From NCBI RefSeq assembly GCF_900156435.1, contig NZ_FTPQ01000001.1:1-64000 (forward strand): a stretch of DNA of 64,000 bases, given 5' to 3'. Positions 1 through 7,849 of the stretch are shown piece after piece; position 1 is the first letter of the stretch, and every line of letters starts with the position of its first letter. The stretch is from Microbacterium sp. RU1D. Lineage in GTDB: Bacteria > Actinomycetota > Actinomycetes > Actinomycetales > Microbacteriaceae. The notes beneath the pieces are model-generated. The model was not told the DNA's origin, made no database searches, and saw only the letters and a program-made list of their open reading frames with translations. The position numbers and the translations under genes are program-made.

Positions 1-14
1 GGCATTTGACAAGT

Positions 15-193
15 GCACGCTGTTGAGTTCTCAAGGAACGGACGCACCCACAGAAACAGTCATCTCGACCTACCCGTGAGGCAGTTCACTACCTACGCCA
101 CCCGCACACGACAAAACCACTCCGAAGAAGCAGATTTGGATGTGTGCCGAACGGCAGAACCCCAACTGTAGACCAGAGACTGAAAAGTCTCAA
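15..193 (-). promoter_or_regulatory. rRNA operon promoter and 16S leader (reads left out of window)
   Basis: On the minus strand a good housekeeping promoter is visible: -35 TTGAGA (188-193), a 17-nt spacer, and -10 TACAGT (165-170). A weaker second pair, TTGTCG (109-114) and TAGTGA (86-91), also has a 17-nt spacer. Further downstream, at 15-36, the minus strand reads CCTTGAGAACTCAACAGCG, the conserved block found just upstream of 16S rRNA genes in many actinobacteria. The 16S gene itself would lie beyond position 1 and is not visible. Assigning this to an rRNA operon rests on recalling that leader block. No protein gene is supported in 1-374. Confidence 0.62.
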
Positions 194-374
194 GCACTGA
201 TGTTGGGGGCGGTTCGTCACTTGAGGGGCTGCGGGGCCTTCCGGCCGCTCCGCTCTCCCCTGTGGGGCGAACAAGTAATAAGTTACGCCCGAACCACGCC
301 ACCGTCGAATCGACGGCACCGCCCGGGCGTGTCGCCGAGTCCAGCCCCGCCCGGTGAAGGAGGGACGGGCGTCG

Positions 375-1709
375 TCAGACGAACCGTTCCGGCGCTCCCC
401 ACCCTCCGACCCATGCCTCAACGTGCGGCTCGGGGCGGAGCACGTGCACGCCCTCCACCGCGACGGTTCGGGTGGCGAGACCGCCCTCGTCGGACCACCG
501 ACGTGCGCGTCGACGCGCACGTCGGTTCTGTGCCCGGCCGATCCGCACGCCCTCGCTCGTCGTCACCTGCACGGTGCCGACGTCGCCCTCGCCCAGTAGC
601 GCCAAGGCCGCCGGAAGGGAGGAGTCCTGCATGACGACGACGGGAACATCGAGCTCCAGCGTCACGCGCGCATCATGCGAGGACCCGCCTTCGCGGACAC
701 GCGGGTCGGTCCCGAGCGCCGTGCCCGGGGGGATGGCATCCAGGGTCACCGTCGCCCGCGGGAAGGCGGCGAGGATCGAGTCGACGCAGACGAAGGCGGC
801 GGCGAGGGTCAGCTCCCCCGGGATGCGCACCTCGAGGTCGGGCGTGCGCGGGAGCAGGCCGCGGCCGGCGGACCCGTCGACCGGGATGAGCTGCGCGAGC
901 TGCAGGCTCTGGCGGTTGCCCTCCGCGGCCCGGTCGCGGTCGTCGCGACCGGCCCAGTCCGGTCCGTCGTGCCAGGCGACGGCATCCGGGACGTGAGCGA
1001 GGACGGCGCCGGCCTGCCACGCGCGGTGCGCCCACTCCCAGTCCTCTCCCCCGTAGGCGGAGAAGGTCTCGTCGAAGCCGCCGACCTCGTCGAAGAACGC
1101 GCGGGAGCAGGCGAGCACCGCGCTGATGACATAACGGTAGGAGCGGTCGTCGGCGTGGAGCAGGTCGCCACTGTCCGCGTAGGTGTCTTGCAGCCAGGCG
1201 GGCTCGGGCAGCTCGAGGGACGGGGCGACCTCGGCGATCGGCGCATCGACCGGTACGCCGGCGAGATCCGCGTGACGACGGCGCCCGACCGTCACGGCCT
1301 CCCGCAGGAGTGCCGGCAGTCGTGTGATCGAGCGGACGTAGCCCGGTTCGGGTGTCGTGTCGGCGTCGAGGAAGCAGAGCACGTCGCCGGTGGCGACCGA
1401 GGCCCCCAGATTGCGCGCGGCGGCCGCGCGGAAGCCGCGGTCCTCCTGGCGGACGAGGCGGACACCGTCGGGCACCACGGGCGATTCAGGCGATCCGTCG
1501 TCGGCGACGACGATCTGGAGCCGGTCGGCTGGATGGTCCTGGCGCGAGAGAGCGGCGAGCGTGCGGGCGAGCTCGCGCGGCTGCGCGAAGTGGGTCACGA
1601 TGACGGAGACCCTCGGCGGCTCCGGGTCGAGGTGCGACACCAGATCCCACCGGTTGCCCGGAACCCATGGCATCCGGTCGTTCCAGCCGTCCGGGACGTC
1701 GGCGCTCAC
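375..1709 (-). CDS. GT2-family glycosyltransferase with galactosyltransferase-type C-terminal segment
   Basis: Predicted 444-aa GT-A fold enzyme. Near the N-terminus it has the GT2 signature SVIVTHFAQP, a DDGSPE nucleotide-sugar-binding motif and a LDADT metal-binding DxD-like motif. In the middle, GGFDE followed by GGEDWEWAHRAW is the acceptor-site segment typical of the Glyco_transf_7C extension, where ED is the likely catalytic base region. A roughly 150-residue C-terminal extension has no motif I recognise. The GTG start at 1709 overlaps the previous gene's stop by four bases (GTGA); an in-frame ATG at 1673 is the alternative. It is the last gene of a three-gene minus-strand unit with another glycosyltransferase and a WcbI-like protein. 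The sugar donor cannot be read from sequence. Confidence 0.85.
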   Translation of the reverse strand: MSADVPDGWNDRMPWVPGNRWDLVSHLDPEPPRVSVIVTHFAQPRELARTLAALSRQDHPADRLQIVVADDGSPESPVVPDGVRLVRQEDRGFRAAAARNLGASVATGDVLCFLDADTTPEPGYVRSITRLPALLREAVTVGRRRHADLAGVPVDAPIAEVAPSLELPEPAWLQDTYADSGDLLHADDRSYRYVISAVLACSRAFFDEVGGFDETFSAYGGEDWEWAHRAWQAGAVLAHVPDAVAWHDGPDWAGRDDRDRAAEGNRQSLQLAQLIPVDGSAGRGLLPRTPDLEVRIPGELTLAAAFVCVDSILAAFPRATVTLDAIPPGTALGTDPRVREGGSSHDARVTLELDVPVVVMQDSSLPAALALLGEGDVGTVQVTTSEGVRIGRAQNRRARRRARRWSDEGGLATRTVAVEGVHVLRPEPHVEAWVGGWGAPERFV

Positions 1710-2695
1710 GACGCGACCTCGCGCCACCAGCGCAGGTAGGCGCGAGCGGCCTCGGCGCGGCCGAACGGGAGGGGGGCGACGCCGTGCCACGTCGTGGTCG
1801 CGTCGGCGCGGGCGACGGAGATCGCGTCGGCGAGCGCGTCGGGCTCGACCACGCTGAGGGTGCCGGGCCGCAGCCGCGCCATTTCGTCGACGTAGCGGTT
1901 GCGCACGGCGACCGGACGGCGGCCCCAGCCGATCCACGAGGTGAGGGATCCCGACGCCGACACGTGGCGATGGGCGATGACGGGCACCGCGACGCGGGCG
2001 ACGCGCGCGGCCATGTCGGCGTCGTCGAGCCAACCGGTGACCTCGACGGCGACGCCGGCGGCATCCGCTCGGTGGACGAAGGTCTCGAGGTCGGCCGCGT
2101 GCCCCTCCGACGCGCGCCCGAGCACCGTCAGTCGCGGAACGCCCGCGGCGACGGCGGCGGCGAGCGCCTCGTCGTGGCCCTTGCCGGGGTAGAAGTAGCC
2201 GAGCACGCCGACGGCGTCGTCGGAGGAGGCGCGGGACGCCGGACGTTCGTCGACCGGCAGGGGGACGACGGCCACGGGCCCGCCCCAGACGTCCTCCTCG
2301 CGGAGCAGGTCGCTCTCGTGGGCGCTGTTGACCGCGACGGCGCGCGCCGCCTCGCTGACCGCACGGTAGAACGCCCGACGACGGGGCCGGTTGCGCTCTC
2401 CGTCGGACGCCTGCGGCACGTCGTGCAGGGTCACGGTGAGCGGATGCCGAGCGGCCAGCGCCACGACGGTACGCGTCGCCTCCTCGGGCGAGGCGCCCCA
2501 CAGACGGTCGGTCACGTGAGCGTGCACGGGCGTTCCGGGAGCGAGCGCGGCGAGCGCATCGGGGGTGGCGATGCGGGTGCCGGGCTGCAGGCGGACCACC
2601 TCGGCGGCGATGTCACGCGCGTACACCGCGACCCCGTGCGGCCCGGGGTGGACGAGGAGCACCGGGGGTGCGGCATCCGGGGTCGGAAGGTTCAT
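1706..2695 (-). CDS. Glycosyltransferase of GT-B type (GT4-like)
   Basis: 329-aa protein with the two-lobed layout of GT4-like enzymes. An N-terminal Rossmann lobe begins VLLVHPGPHGVAVYARDI, and a central segment reads VNSAHESDLL and VVPLPVDERP, resembling the linker to the donor lobe. The C-terminal lobe carries GYFYPGKGHDEAL and LTVLGRASEG. The usual GT4 EPFGLVxxEA motif is weak here, replaced by a region around ASGSLTSWIGWGRRPVAV, so the donor pocket may be divergent. It overlaps both neighbours by four bases (2692-2695 and 1706-1709), so the three genes should be translationally coupled. It probably transfers a sugar to a lipid-linked or protein-linked glycan on the cytoplasmic face of the membrane; that role is inferred from context. 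Confidence 0.78.
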   Translation of the reverse strand: MNLPTPDAAPPVLLVHPGPHGVAVYARDIAAEVVRLQPGTRIATPDALAALAPGTPVHAHVTDRLWGASPEEATRTVVALAARHPLTVTLHDVPQASDGERNRPRRRAFYRAVSEAARAVAVNSAHESDLLREEDVWGGPVAVVPLPVDERPASRASSDDAVGVLGYFYPGKGHDEALAAAVAAGVPRLTVLGRASEGHAADLETFVHRADAAGVAVEVTGWLDDADMAARVARVAVPVIAHRHVSASGSLTSWIGWGRRPVAVRNRYVDEMARLRPGTLSVVEPDALADAISVARADATTTWHGVAPLPFGRAEAARAYLRWWREVAS

Positions 2696-3711
2696 GCGGT
2701 GGCCGCCCAGGTCGCGATCAGCGGCGCCATGCGGTCGACGACGGCGGCCAGCAGTGCGGGACGCTCCCGGTAGTACGCGAGGTGGGCCTCGCGGACGGTC
2801 TCGGCCGCAAGCGGTTCCCCGGCGACGATCCAGTCGGGTCGGGGCGCGGCATCCATGTTCCAGGCGTCGACCACCCAGTCCTCGAGCGGCGCGCGTACCG
2901 AAGCGAGGATCGGACGCCCCGGATCGACGGCACCGCCCGGTGCGCCGAGAGCGGAGACGATGCGCTCGCCGAGCGGGAGGAACAGCGCGTTGCCGGGGTG
3001 ATTGACCGTTCGCGCGAGGTCTTCAACGACGGGATCGAACAGGTCGGATGCCACGATGTCGAGCCCGCGCGCCTCGCGGCGGCGCAGTTCGGCACGGGAG
3101 CCCTCGGCGATCTCGTGCACCGCGGTGGGCGGGAGGGCGCCGGGGATGTCGATGTGCGCGGCTTCGGCGACCGTCCGCACGTCGTGATAGGCCACCAGCG
3201 GCGGATCCTCGGGGAAGTCGGGCAGGCGCAGCACCGCCTGGAACGGGTGCAGACCCGCGAAGCGGACGGCCGGGACCGTGACGACGCGGGCCGTCGGCGC
3301 GAGAGACGCCCGAAGCTGCGCCGTGCCCAGCGGAAGGCCCCGGTAGTCGTCGCGAATCGGCTGGCTGACGAGGAACGACGCTTCGCGGAGGAGGTCGTGC
3401 AGCCGCGCGGCGTCGTCGGCCGACAGCTCATGAACCGCGGGCATGCGCACCGTCGGGAGGGCGTCGGAGGAGACCACGAGGCGCAGGGATGCCGCCTGGC
3501 AGTTGCCCACGACGAGGCCGTAGCCGGTGGGCGGCGGCGCGTCTCCGAAGAACTCGGCGTAGTGGGCCCGGCGCGCTATCACCGCTTCGCCGTGGTCCGC
3601 AAGGCTTCCCAGCCGCGCCATCTCGCCACCCATGATGTGAACGTATCCGTCGGTGTCATCGTCGTCCCAACCGCCCCGTTGCATTGCGATGTGCCTGGCG
3701 ATGCGGTACAC
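2692..3711 (-). CDS. WcbI-like polysaccharide biosynthesis protein
   Basis: 339-aa protein with the motif GLVVGNCQAASLRLVV about 70 residues from the N-terminus. The GNCQ(A/S) signature marks the WcbI family, cytoplasmic capsule-biosynthesis proteins thought to be acyl- or acetyltransferases that bind CoA. Later segments (FLVSQPIRDDYRGLPLG, RVVTVPAVRFAGLHP, NHPGNALFLPLGERI) also fit that family. The start is uncertain. The longest frame begins with GTG at 3711 and would overlap the divergent gene's start; an ATG near 3634 (MGGEMARL) is a good alternative. It is first in the minus-strand unit, so it likely decorates the same glycan that the adjacent transferases build. Confidence 0.75.
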   Translation of the reverse strand: MYRIARHIAMQRGGWDDDDTDGYVHIMGGEMARLGSLADHGEAVIARRAHYAEFFGDAPPPTGYGLVVGNCQAASLRLVVSSDALPTVRMPAVHELSADDAARLHDLLREASFLVSQPIRDDYRGLPLGTAQLRASLAPTARVVTVPAVRFAGLHPFQAVLRLPDFPEDPPLVAYHDVRTVAEAAHIDIPGALPPTAVHEIAEGSRAELRRREARGLDIVASDLFDPVVEDLARTVNHPGNALFLPLGERIVSALGAPGGAVDPGRPILASVRAPLEDWVVDAWNMDAAPRPDWIVAGEPLAAETVREAHLAYYRERPALLAAVVDRMAPLIATWAATA

Positions 3712-4840
3712 GCACCGTCACGCACGCCTGCACGAGGAGGAAGAGAAGATCGTCACCAGCACCGTCCCCCCGGTCCGGGTCGCTGCCGTCCCCGCGGCGC
3801 ACCCCTACGTCACCGCCGTCGCGGATCCCGCGCACGTGCTCCTGCTCGCCGATCCGCCTCCCCCGGGGGCCCCGGCTGGGCAGTGGTGGCCGCCGCAAAT
3901 CCTCCTCCCGGAGTGGCTGCGGGAGAACGCGGCGGACTTCGACCTGGTCCACGTGCATTTCGGCATCGAGTCGTACACGCCCGAGGAGCTCTCCTCGACG
4001 GTCGCGACGCTGCGATCGCTGGGCCGGCCGCTGGTCTACACGGTGCACGATCTCGAGAACCCGCAGGTGCTCTCGCAGGACACCCACCGCGCCTCGCTCG
4101 CGGTGCTGGCCGAGGCGGCCGACGAGCTGGTCACCCTGACCGGGACGGCCGGGGACGAGGTCTTCGCGCTCACCGGGCGTCGACCGACGGTGATCGCCCA
4201 TCCGACCCTGCTCGCCGAGGCTCCCCGCCCCACGGGCACCGCCCACGACGTGACGCGCATCGGCGTGCACCTGCGCGATCTTCGCCCCAACATCGACGGG
4301 GTGGGAACCACCGCGACGCTCGTGCGCGCCGTGGCCGACCTGCGGGCCCAGGGAGCGCGCATCGAAGCCGTCGTGCGGATGAACGAGAACGTCCGCGACG
4401 CGGAGGCGGCGGCATCCATCGATCTGCTCGCGCGCGACGCCGAGGGCGTCACCGTCGAGCGTGGCGGACGGCTCGACGACGAGGCGCTCTCGCGCTGGCT
4501 CGCCGACCTCGACGCGTGCCTGCTGCCCTACCGCCACGGCACGCAGTCGGGCTGGGCGGAGCTCTGCTACGACCTCGCCGTGCCCGTCATCGGCACGCGC
4601 GTCGGGCACATCGCGGCCCAGCACCCGGCCGATTTCCACAGCTTCGACCTCGGCGAGCCCGTGTCCCTCGCGCGGGCGATCGTTGCTGCCACCGACGCGG
4701 CGTGGTCGGCACCCGGCTCGCCGCGGCGGGCGGCCGAGATCGAACGCCGACGCACCGCGCGCCTCGAGGAACGGGATGCCGTGCGCGCCGCGCATCTCGC
4801 GCTCTACCGACGCGCCATGACCACGGAGGAGGCGGCGTGA
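3701..4840 (+). CDS. Glycosyltransferase of GT-B type (GT4-like)
   Basis: About 379 aa from the ATG at 3701. Visible features are the acceptor-lobe motif DLVHVHFGIESYTPEEL, then VYTVHDLENPQ, and a donor lobe with IGVHLRDLRPNIDG and LLPYRHGTQSGWAELCYDLAVPVIGT. The last of these matches the GT4 pattern in which a conserved acidic/glycine patch contacts the nucleotide sugar. The start is doubtful. A near-perfect Shine-Dalgarno at 3734-3740 sits eight bases before an in-frame ATC (3749), with GTC next, and no ATG/GTG/TTG lies there; the ATG at 3701 has no convincing ribosome site. It is the first of four overlapping plus-strand transferase genes. Product glycan unknown. Confidence 0.78.
   Translation: MRYTHRHARLHEEEEKIVTSTVPPVRVAAVPAAHPYVTAVADPAHVLLLADPPPPGAPAGQWWPPQILLPEWLRENAADFDLVHVHFGIESYTPEELSSTVATLRSLGRPLVYTVHDLENPQVLSQDTHRASLAVLAEAADELVTLTGTAGDEVFALTGRRPTVIAHPTLLAEAPRPTGTAHDVTRIGVHLRDLRPNIDGVGTTATLVRAVADLRAQGARIEAVVRMNENVRDAEAAASIDLLARDAEGVTVERGGRLDDEALSRWLADLDACLLPYRHGTQSGWAELCYDLAVPVIGTRVGHIAAQHPADFHSFDLGEPVSLARAIVAATDAAWSAPGSPRRAAEIERRRTARLEERDAVRAAHLALYRRAMTTEEAA
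3734..3740 (+). promoter_or_regulatory. Strong Shine-Dalgarno with no canonical start codon behind it
   Basis: GAGGAGG here is a consensus ribosome-binding site. Eight bases further on, in the frame of the glycosyltransferase gene, stands ATC and then GTC (3749-3754) rather than ATG, GTG or TTG. Either initiation uses a non-standard codon, the gene starts upstream at 3701 and this is chance, or the base after AT/GT differs from the real genome. Confidence 0.4.
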
Positions 4841-5973
4841 TGCGGGACCGGAAGACACTGCGGGTGCTGGTGGTGGCGCCCTCGCGGTACGCCCTGCGCC
4901 AGCCGCACGCCGGTGGCCTCGAAGCCTGCGTGTGGGATCGCGTGAGATGGCTGCGGGCGCGCGGGCACGAGGTGACGCTGTGCGCGGCCGACGGATCGGA
5001 TTTCCTGGGCGACGTGCCCGAGTTCCGCCTCCCGACCCCCGAGTGGACGCGCCCGGAGGAGTCGTCCGACACCGACTACCCCGCGGGGTACGCCGAGGCG
5101 GTCGACGCCGCCTACGACGCGGCCCTGGAACGCCTCATCGCGGACCGCCACCTCTACGACGTGGTGGACAACCACAGCCTGCATCCTGCCCCCATCAGAT
5201 GGAGCCGGGAAGCCGGCATCCCGGTCGTGACGACGCTGCACACCCCTCCCCTGGAGCCGATGCTCGAGGCCGCCGCGGACGTACGCGACAGCCCGCACCG
5301 CTTCGTTGCGGTGAGCCAGGCGACCGCGCGCGCGTGGTCGGTCGAGGGCGTGGACGCGTTCGTGTTCCCGAACGGCATCGACACCGATCAGTGGACCCGT
5401 GGGACGGGCGGATCGTCATGGGTGTGGTCGGGCCGCGTGGTCCCCGAGAAAGCCCCTCATCTCGCGATCGAGGCGGCACGCGAGGCCGGGGCGCACATCC
5501 GGCTGGCCGGCCGTATCGGTGACGTCGACTACTTCGAGCAGGAGATCGTGCCGCGCCTGGGCGCCCACGCCCGCTACGTCGGCCCCCTGCGACAGCCCGA
5601 CCTGTGCCGGCTCGTGGGATCGTCGGCCGTCGCGCTCGTGACGCCCATGTGGGAGGAGCCGTTCGGGCTCGTCATCGCCGAGGCGCTCGCCACGGGCACT
5701 CCCGTCGCCGCGTTCGACATCGGCGGCGTGGCGGAAGTGCTCAGCGGGATGCCGGGATCGGCGACGGTCATGCCGGGTGACGTCATCGCGCTCGCCAGGG
5801 CCGCCGCCCGGCTGGCGTCCGAGGGGGCGCAGGAGCCGCTCACCCGCGTGTGGACCCGCCGCGCCGCGGTGCGGCAGCACTCCCTCGCCCAGCGCTATCG
5901 CGAGGTGGAGCGCGTACTCGCCTACACCGCGCAGCCGGTCCTGGCGCGGCGCGCGCCGGCGGTGGCGTGGTGA
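4840..5973 (+). CDS. GT4-family glycosyltransferase
   Basis: 377-aa classical GT4 enzyme. The N-terminal lobe starts LRVLVVAPSRYALRQPHAGGLEACVWDRVRWLRARGHEV, containing the glycine-rich acceptor loop (HAGGLE). The middle has VSQATARAW and FPNGIDTDQW, the usual junction before the donor lobe. The C-terminal lobe has WSGRVVPEKAPHLAIEAA and VTPMWEEPFGLVIAEALATGTPVAAF, the EPFGLVxxEAxAxGTPVxA signature with the two glutamates that bind the nucleotide sugar. The ATG at 4840 overlaps the upstream stop by one base (TGATG), and GGAGGAGG at 4825-4832 is its ribosome site. Likely transfers a hexose or related sugar in surface-glycan assembly; the specificity is not readable. Confidence 0.9.
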   Translation: MRDRKTLRVLVVAPSRYALRQPHAGGLEACVWDRVRWLRARGHEVTLCAADGSDFLGDVPEFRLPTPEWTRPEESSDTDYPAGYAEAVDAAYDAALERLIADRHLYDVVDNHSLHPAPIRWSREAGIPVVTTLHTPPLEPMLEAAADVRDSPHRFVAVSQATARAWSVEGVDAFVFPNGIDTDQWTRGTGGSSWVWSGRVVPEKAPHLAIEAAREAGAHIRLAGRIGDVDYFEQEIVPRLGAHARYVGPLRQPDLCRLVGSSAVALVTPMWEEPFGLVIAEALATGTPVAAFDIGGVAEVLSGMPGSATVMPGDVIALARAAARLASEGAQEPLTRVWTRRAAVRQHSLAQRYREVERVLAYTAQPVLARRAPAVAW

Positions 5974-6974
5974 TCGGCTGGTACGTCCACCACCACGGCT
6001 ACGGCCACGTCGCTCGGTTTCTGGCGGTGCAGCCGCACCTGCGCTCGCCCGTCGTGGCGTTCTCGTCGATGCCGCGGCCCACGACCCTGCCGGCCGACAT
6101 CGAGTGGGTGGAACTGCCCCCCGACGCCGACGAGTTCGAGGGCGCCGACGGGTCGCTGCACGATCCGCGCGACGGCGATCCGACCGTACGCGGGCACCTG
6201 CACTGGGCCCCGCACGGGCACCCCGGCCACCGTGCGCGTCTCGCGACGATCGCCGCGACATCCGTCACGCGGGATCTCCAGGCCTTCGTCGTCGACGTGA
6301 GCGCCGAGGTGGTCGCCTTCGCGCGTCTGCTGGGCCTGCGCACCGTCGCGGTGACCCAACCGGGCGCCCGCACCGATGCCCCGCACGCCCTCGCGTACGC
6401 CCTGGCGGACCGCATCGTCGCGCCCTGGGCGCACGGGGCCGTGCCGACCGCGGGGCTGTCGGCGCACGGGGACCGCGTCGTGTGGACGGGCGGGATCTCG
6501 CGGCACGACGGTCGCGCCCCCGAGGGCGTGCGCGCCGAGCGCTCGGTTCTCGTGCTCGGGCGCGTGCTCGACGACACCGTGCGCGAGCAGGCCTCGGCAC
6601 GCCTGCGCGACCGCGGATGGGACGTGACGGCCGTCGGTCACGACGCGGCCTCGCGCGTGGACGATCCCTGGCCGCTGATCTCGCGCAGCACCGTGGTGGT
6701 CAGCGCCGCCGGGCAGAACAGCGTCGCCGATCTCGCGACCGCGCACGCGCGCGCGGTGGTCATCGCGCAGGAGCGACCCTTCGACGAGCAGGCGCACACC
6801 GCCGACGCCCTCGAGCGGTGGGGACTGGCACGCCGGGCCGACACAATGGTCACGGCGGACGGGCTCGTCGCCCTCGTCGAGGCCGCGGCCGACGACGAGC
6901 CGGACTGGTCCCGCTGGCAGGTCGCCGGAGGCGCCGAGCGCATGGCCGCCGCCGTCGAAGCGGTGCTGCCGTGA
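5970..6974 (+). CDS. MurG-like (GT28-type) glycosyltransferase
   Basis: 334-aa protein starting with GTG at 5970, overlapping the previous stop by four bases. It opens VIGWYVHHHGYGHVARFLAV; the HGxGH motif near the N-terminus is the acceptor or diphosphate loop of GT28/MurG and related GT-B enzymes. In the C-terminal lobe, STVVVSAAGQNSVADLATAHARAVVIAQERPFDEQAHTADAL matches the MurG-type donor motif (SxAGxNSxxE/D followed by P-x-x-x-Q). Length is close to MurG (about 360), but it is not the essential MurG because it lies in an accessory transferase cluster with no cell-division or mur genes. It probably acts on a lipid-linked or nucleotide sugar acceptor in the same glycan pathway. Confidence 0.8.
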   Translation: MIGWYVHHHGYGHVARFLAVQPHLRSPVVAFSSMPRPTTLPADIEWVELPPDADEFEGADGSLHDPRDGDPTVRGHLHWAPHGHPGHRARLATIAATSVTRDLQAFVVDVSAEVVAFARLLGLRTVAVTQPGARTDAPHALAYALADRIVAPWAHGAVPTAGLSAHGDRVVWTGGISRHDGRAPEGVRAERSVLVLGRVLDDTVREQASARLRDRGWDVTAVGHDAASRVDDPWPLISRSTVVVSAAGQNSVADLATAHARAVVIAQERPFDEQAHTADALERWGLARRADTMVTADGLVALVEAAADDEPDWSRWQVAGGAERMAAAVEAVLP

Positions 6975-7786
6975 AGACGGCGGTGATCACCGTCGCGTCC
7001 CGCGCGCGCGCCGAGCACCTCGCGCGTCAGCGCCGCGTACTCGCCGAGGTCGCGGCCGACATCGTGCGGGTGGAGGCCTGGCTCGATGAGACGCCGCCGG
7101 ACGGCATCCCGGATGCCGGCACCCTCACGCTGCACGTCCCCCCGGGGCCGCACGGGATGCGCGTGGGCGAGGGGCGCAATCGAGCCGCCGCCGCGGCCAT
7201 CGAGGCCGGGGCCGAGCTGCTCGTGTTCCTCGACGTCGACTGCCTCCCGGGCGCGGAGCTGCTGCCGGCCTACCGCGCCGCGGCTCGCGCCCACCCCGAC
7301 GCGATCCTCGCCGGAGCGGTCACGTACCTCGCGAGCGTCCAGCGCCCTGAAACCGCCGCTGACCTGCCCTTCCTCGCGCGCCCGCACCGCGCGCGGCCCG
7401 CTCTCGCGCCGGGCGCGACGCGAGCGGCGTCGCGCGAGGAGTACGACCTGTTCTGGTCGTTGTCGTTCGCCGTCACCCCCGCGACGTGGGATCGGATCGG
7501 CGGCTTCCACGCCGGCTACCAGGGCTACGGCGCCGAGGACACCGACCTCGCGTGGACGGCGCGCGCCGCCGACGTCGAGATGCGGTGGGTGGGTGGGGCG
7601 GATGCCTTCCACCAGTGGCATCCGGTGTCCTCTCCGCCGTGGCAGCACCTCGACGACATCCTCCGCAACGGCGCGACCTTCCACGCGCGGTGGGGGTCAT
7701 GGCCGATGGGCGGATGGCTCGAGGCCTTCGCCGCGGCCGGGGCGATCGAGCAGCGCGACGGCGTCTGGGCGCGCACCCGCGCGTGA
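6971..7786 (+). CDS. GT2-family glycosyltransferase with galactosyltransferase-type C-terminal domain
   Basis: 271-aa GT-A enzyme. It begins VKTAVITVASRARAEHLARQ, carries VGEGRNRAAAAAIEAGAELLVFLDVDCLPG (a DVDC DxD-type metal site), and has the C-terminal acceptor module GGFHAGYQGYGAEDTDLAW followed by a histidine-tryptophan block (AFHQWHPV), as in Glyco_transf_7C proteins. The GTG at 6971 overlaps the MurG-like gene by four bases, making it the last of four coupled transferases. A long imperfect hairpin directly follows its stop. It resembles the minus-strand enzyme at 375-1709, so the cluster has two GT2/7C enzymes, one in each arm. Confidence 0.86.
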   Translation: MKTAVITVASRARAEHLARQRRVLAEVAADIVRVEAWLDETPPDGIPDAGTLTLHVPPGPHGMRVGEGRNRAAAAAIEAGAELLVFLDVDCLPGAELLPAYRAAARAHPDAILAGAVTYLASVQRPETAADLPFLARPHRARPALAPGATRAASREEYDLFWSLSFAVTPATWDRIGGFHAGYQGYGAEDTDLAWTARAADVEMRWVGGADAFHQWHPVSSPPWQHLDDILRNGATFHARWGSWPMGGWLEAFAAAGAIEQRDGVWARTRA

Positions 7787-7838
7787 GGTGCCAGGAGTCG
7801 TCGCTTCCCGACGTCTGAAGGCGACGGTTCCTGGCGCC
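7787..7838. terminator. Bidirectional hairpin between convergent genes
   Basis: The 18-nt arm beginning GGTGCCAGGA at 7787 pairs with the arm ending TCCTGGCGCC at 7838, 15 of 18 positions matching, around a 16-nt loop. It sits exactly between the stops of two converging genes. There is no T-tract, so terminator function is inferred from position; it could also be a dispersed palindromic repeat. Confidence 0.45.
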
Positions 7839-7849
7839 TCGCGCGGGGG

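Noticed and set aside
2668..4839. Very long open frame on the plus strand upstream of the glycosyltransferase at 4840
   Set aside because: It is antisense to the WcbI-like gene and out of frame with the transferase at 3701-4840. Its product is Arg/Gly/His-rich with no motif. High GC opens such shadow frames.
5970..6974. MurG-like gene as the essential peptidoglycan enzyme
   Set aside because: No mur, fts or mra genes are nearby, and it overlaps accessory transferase genes.
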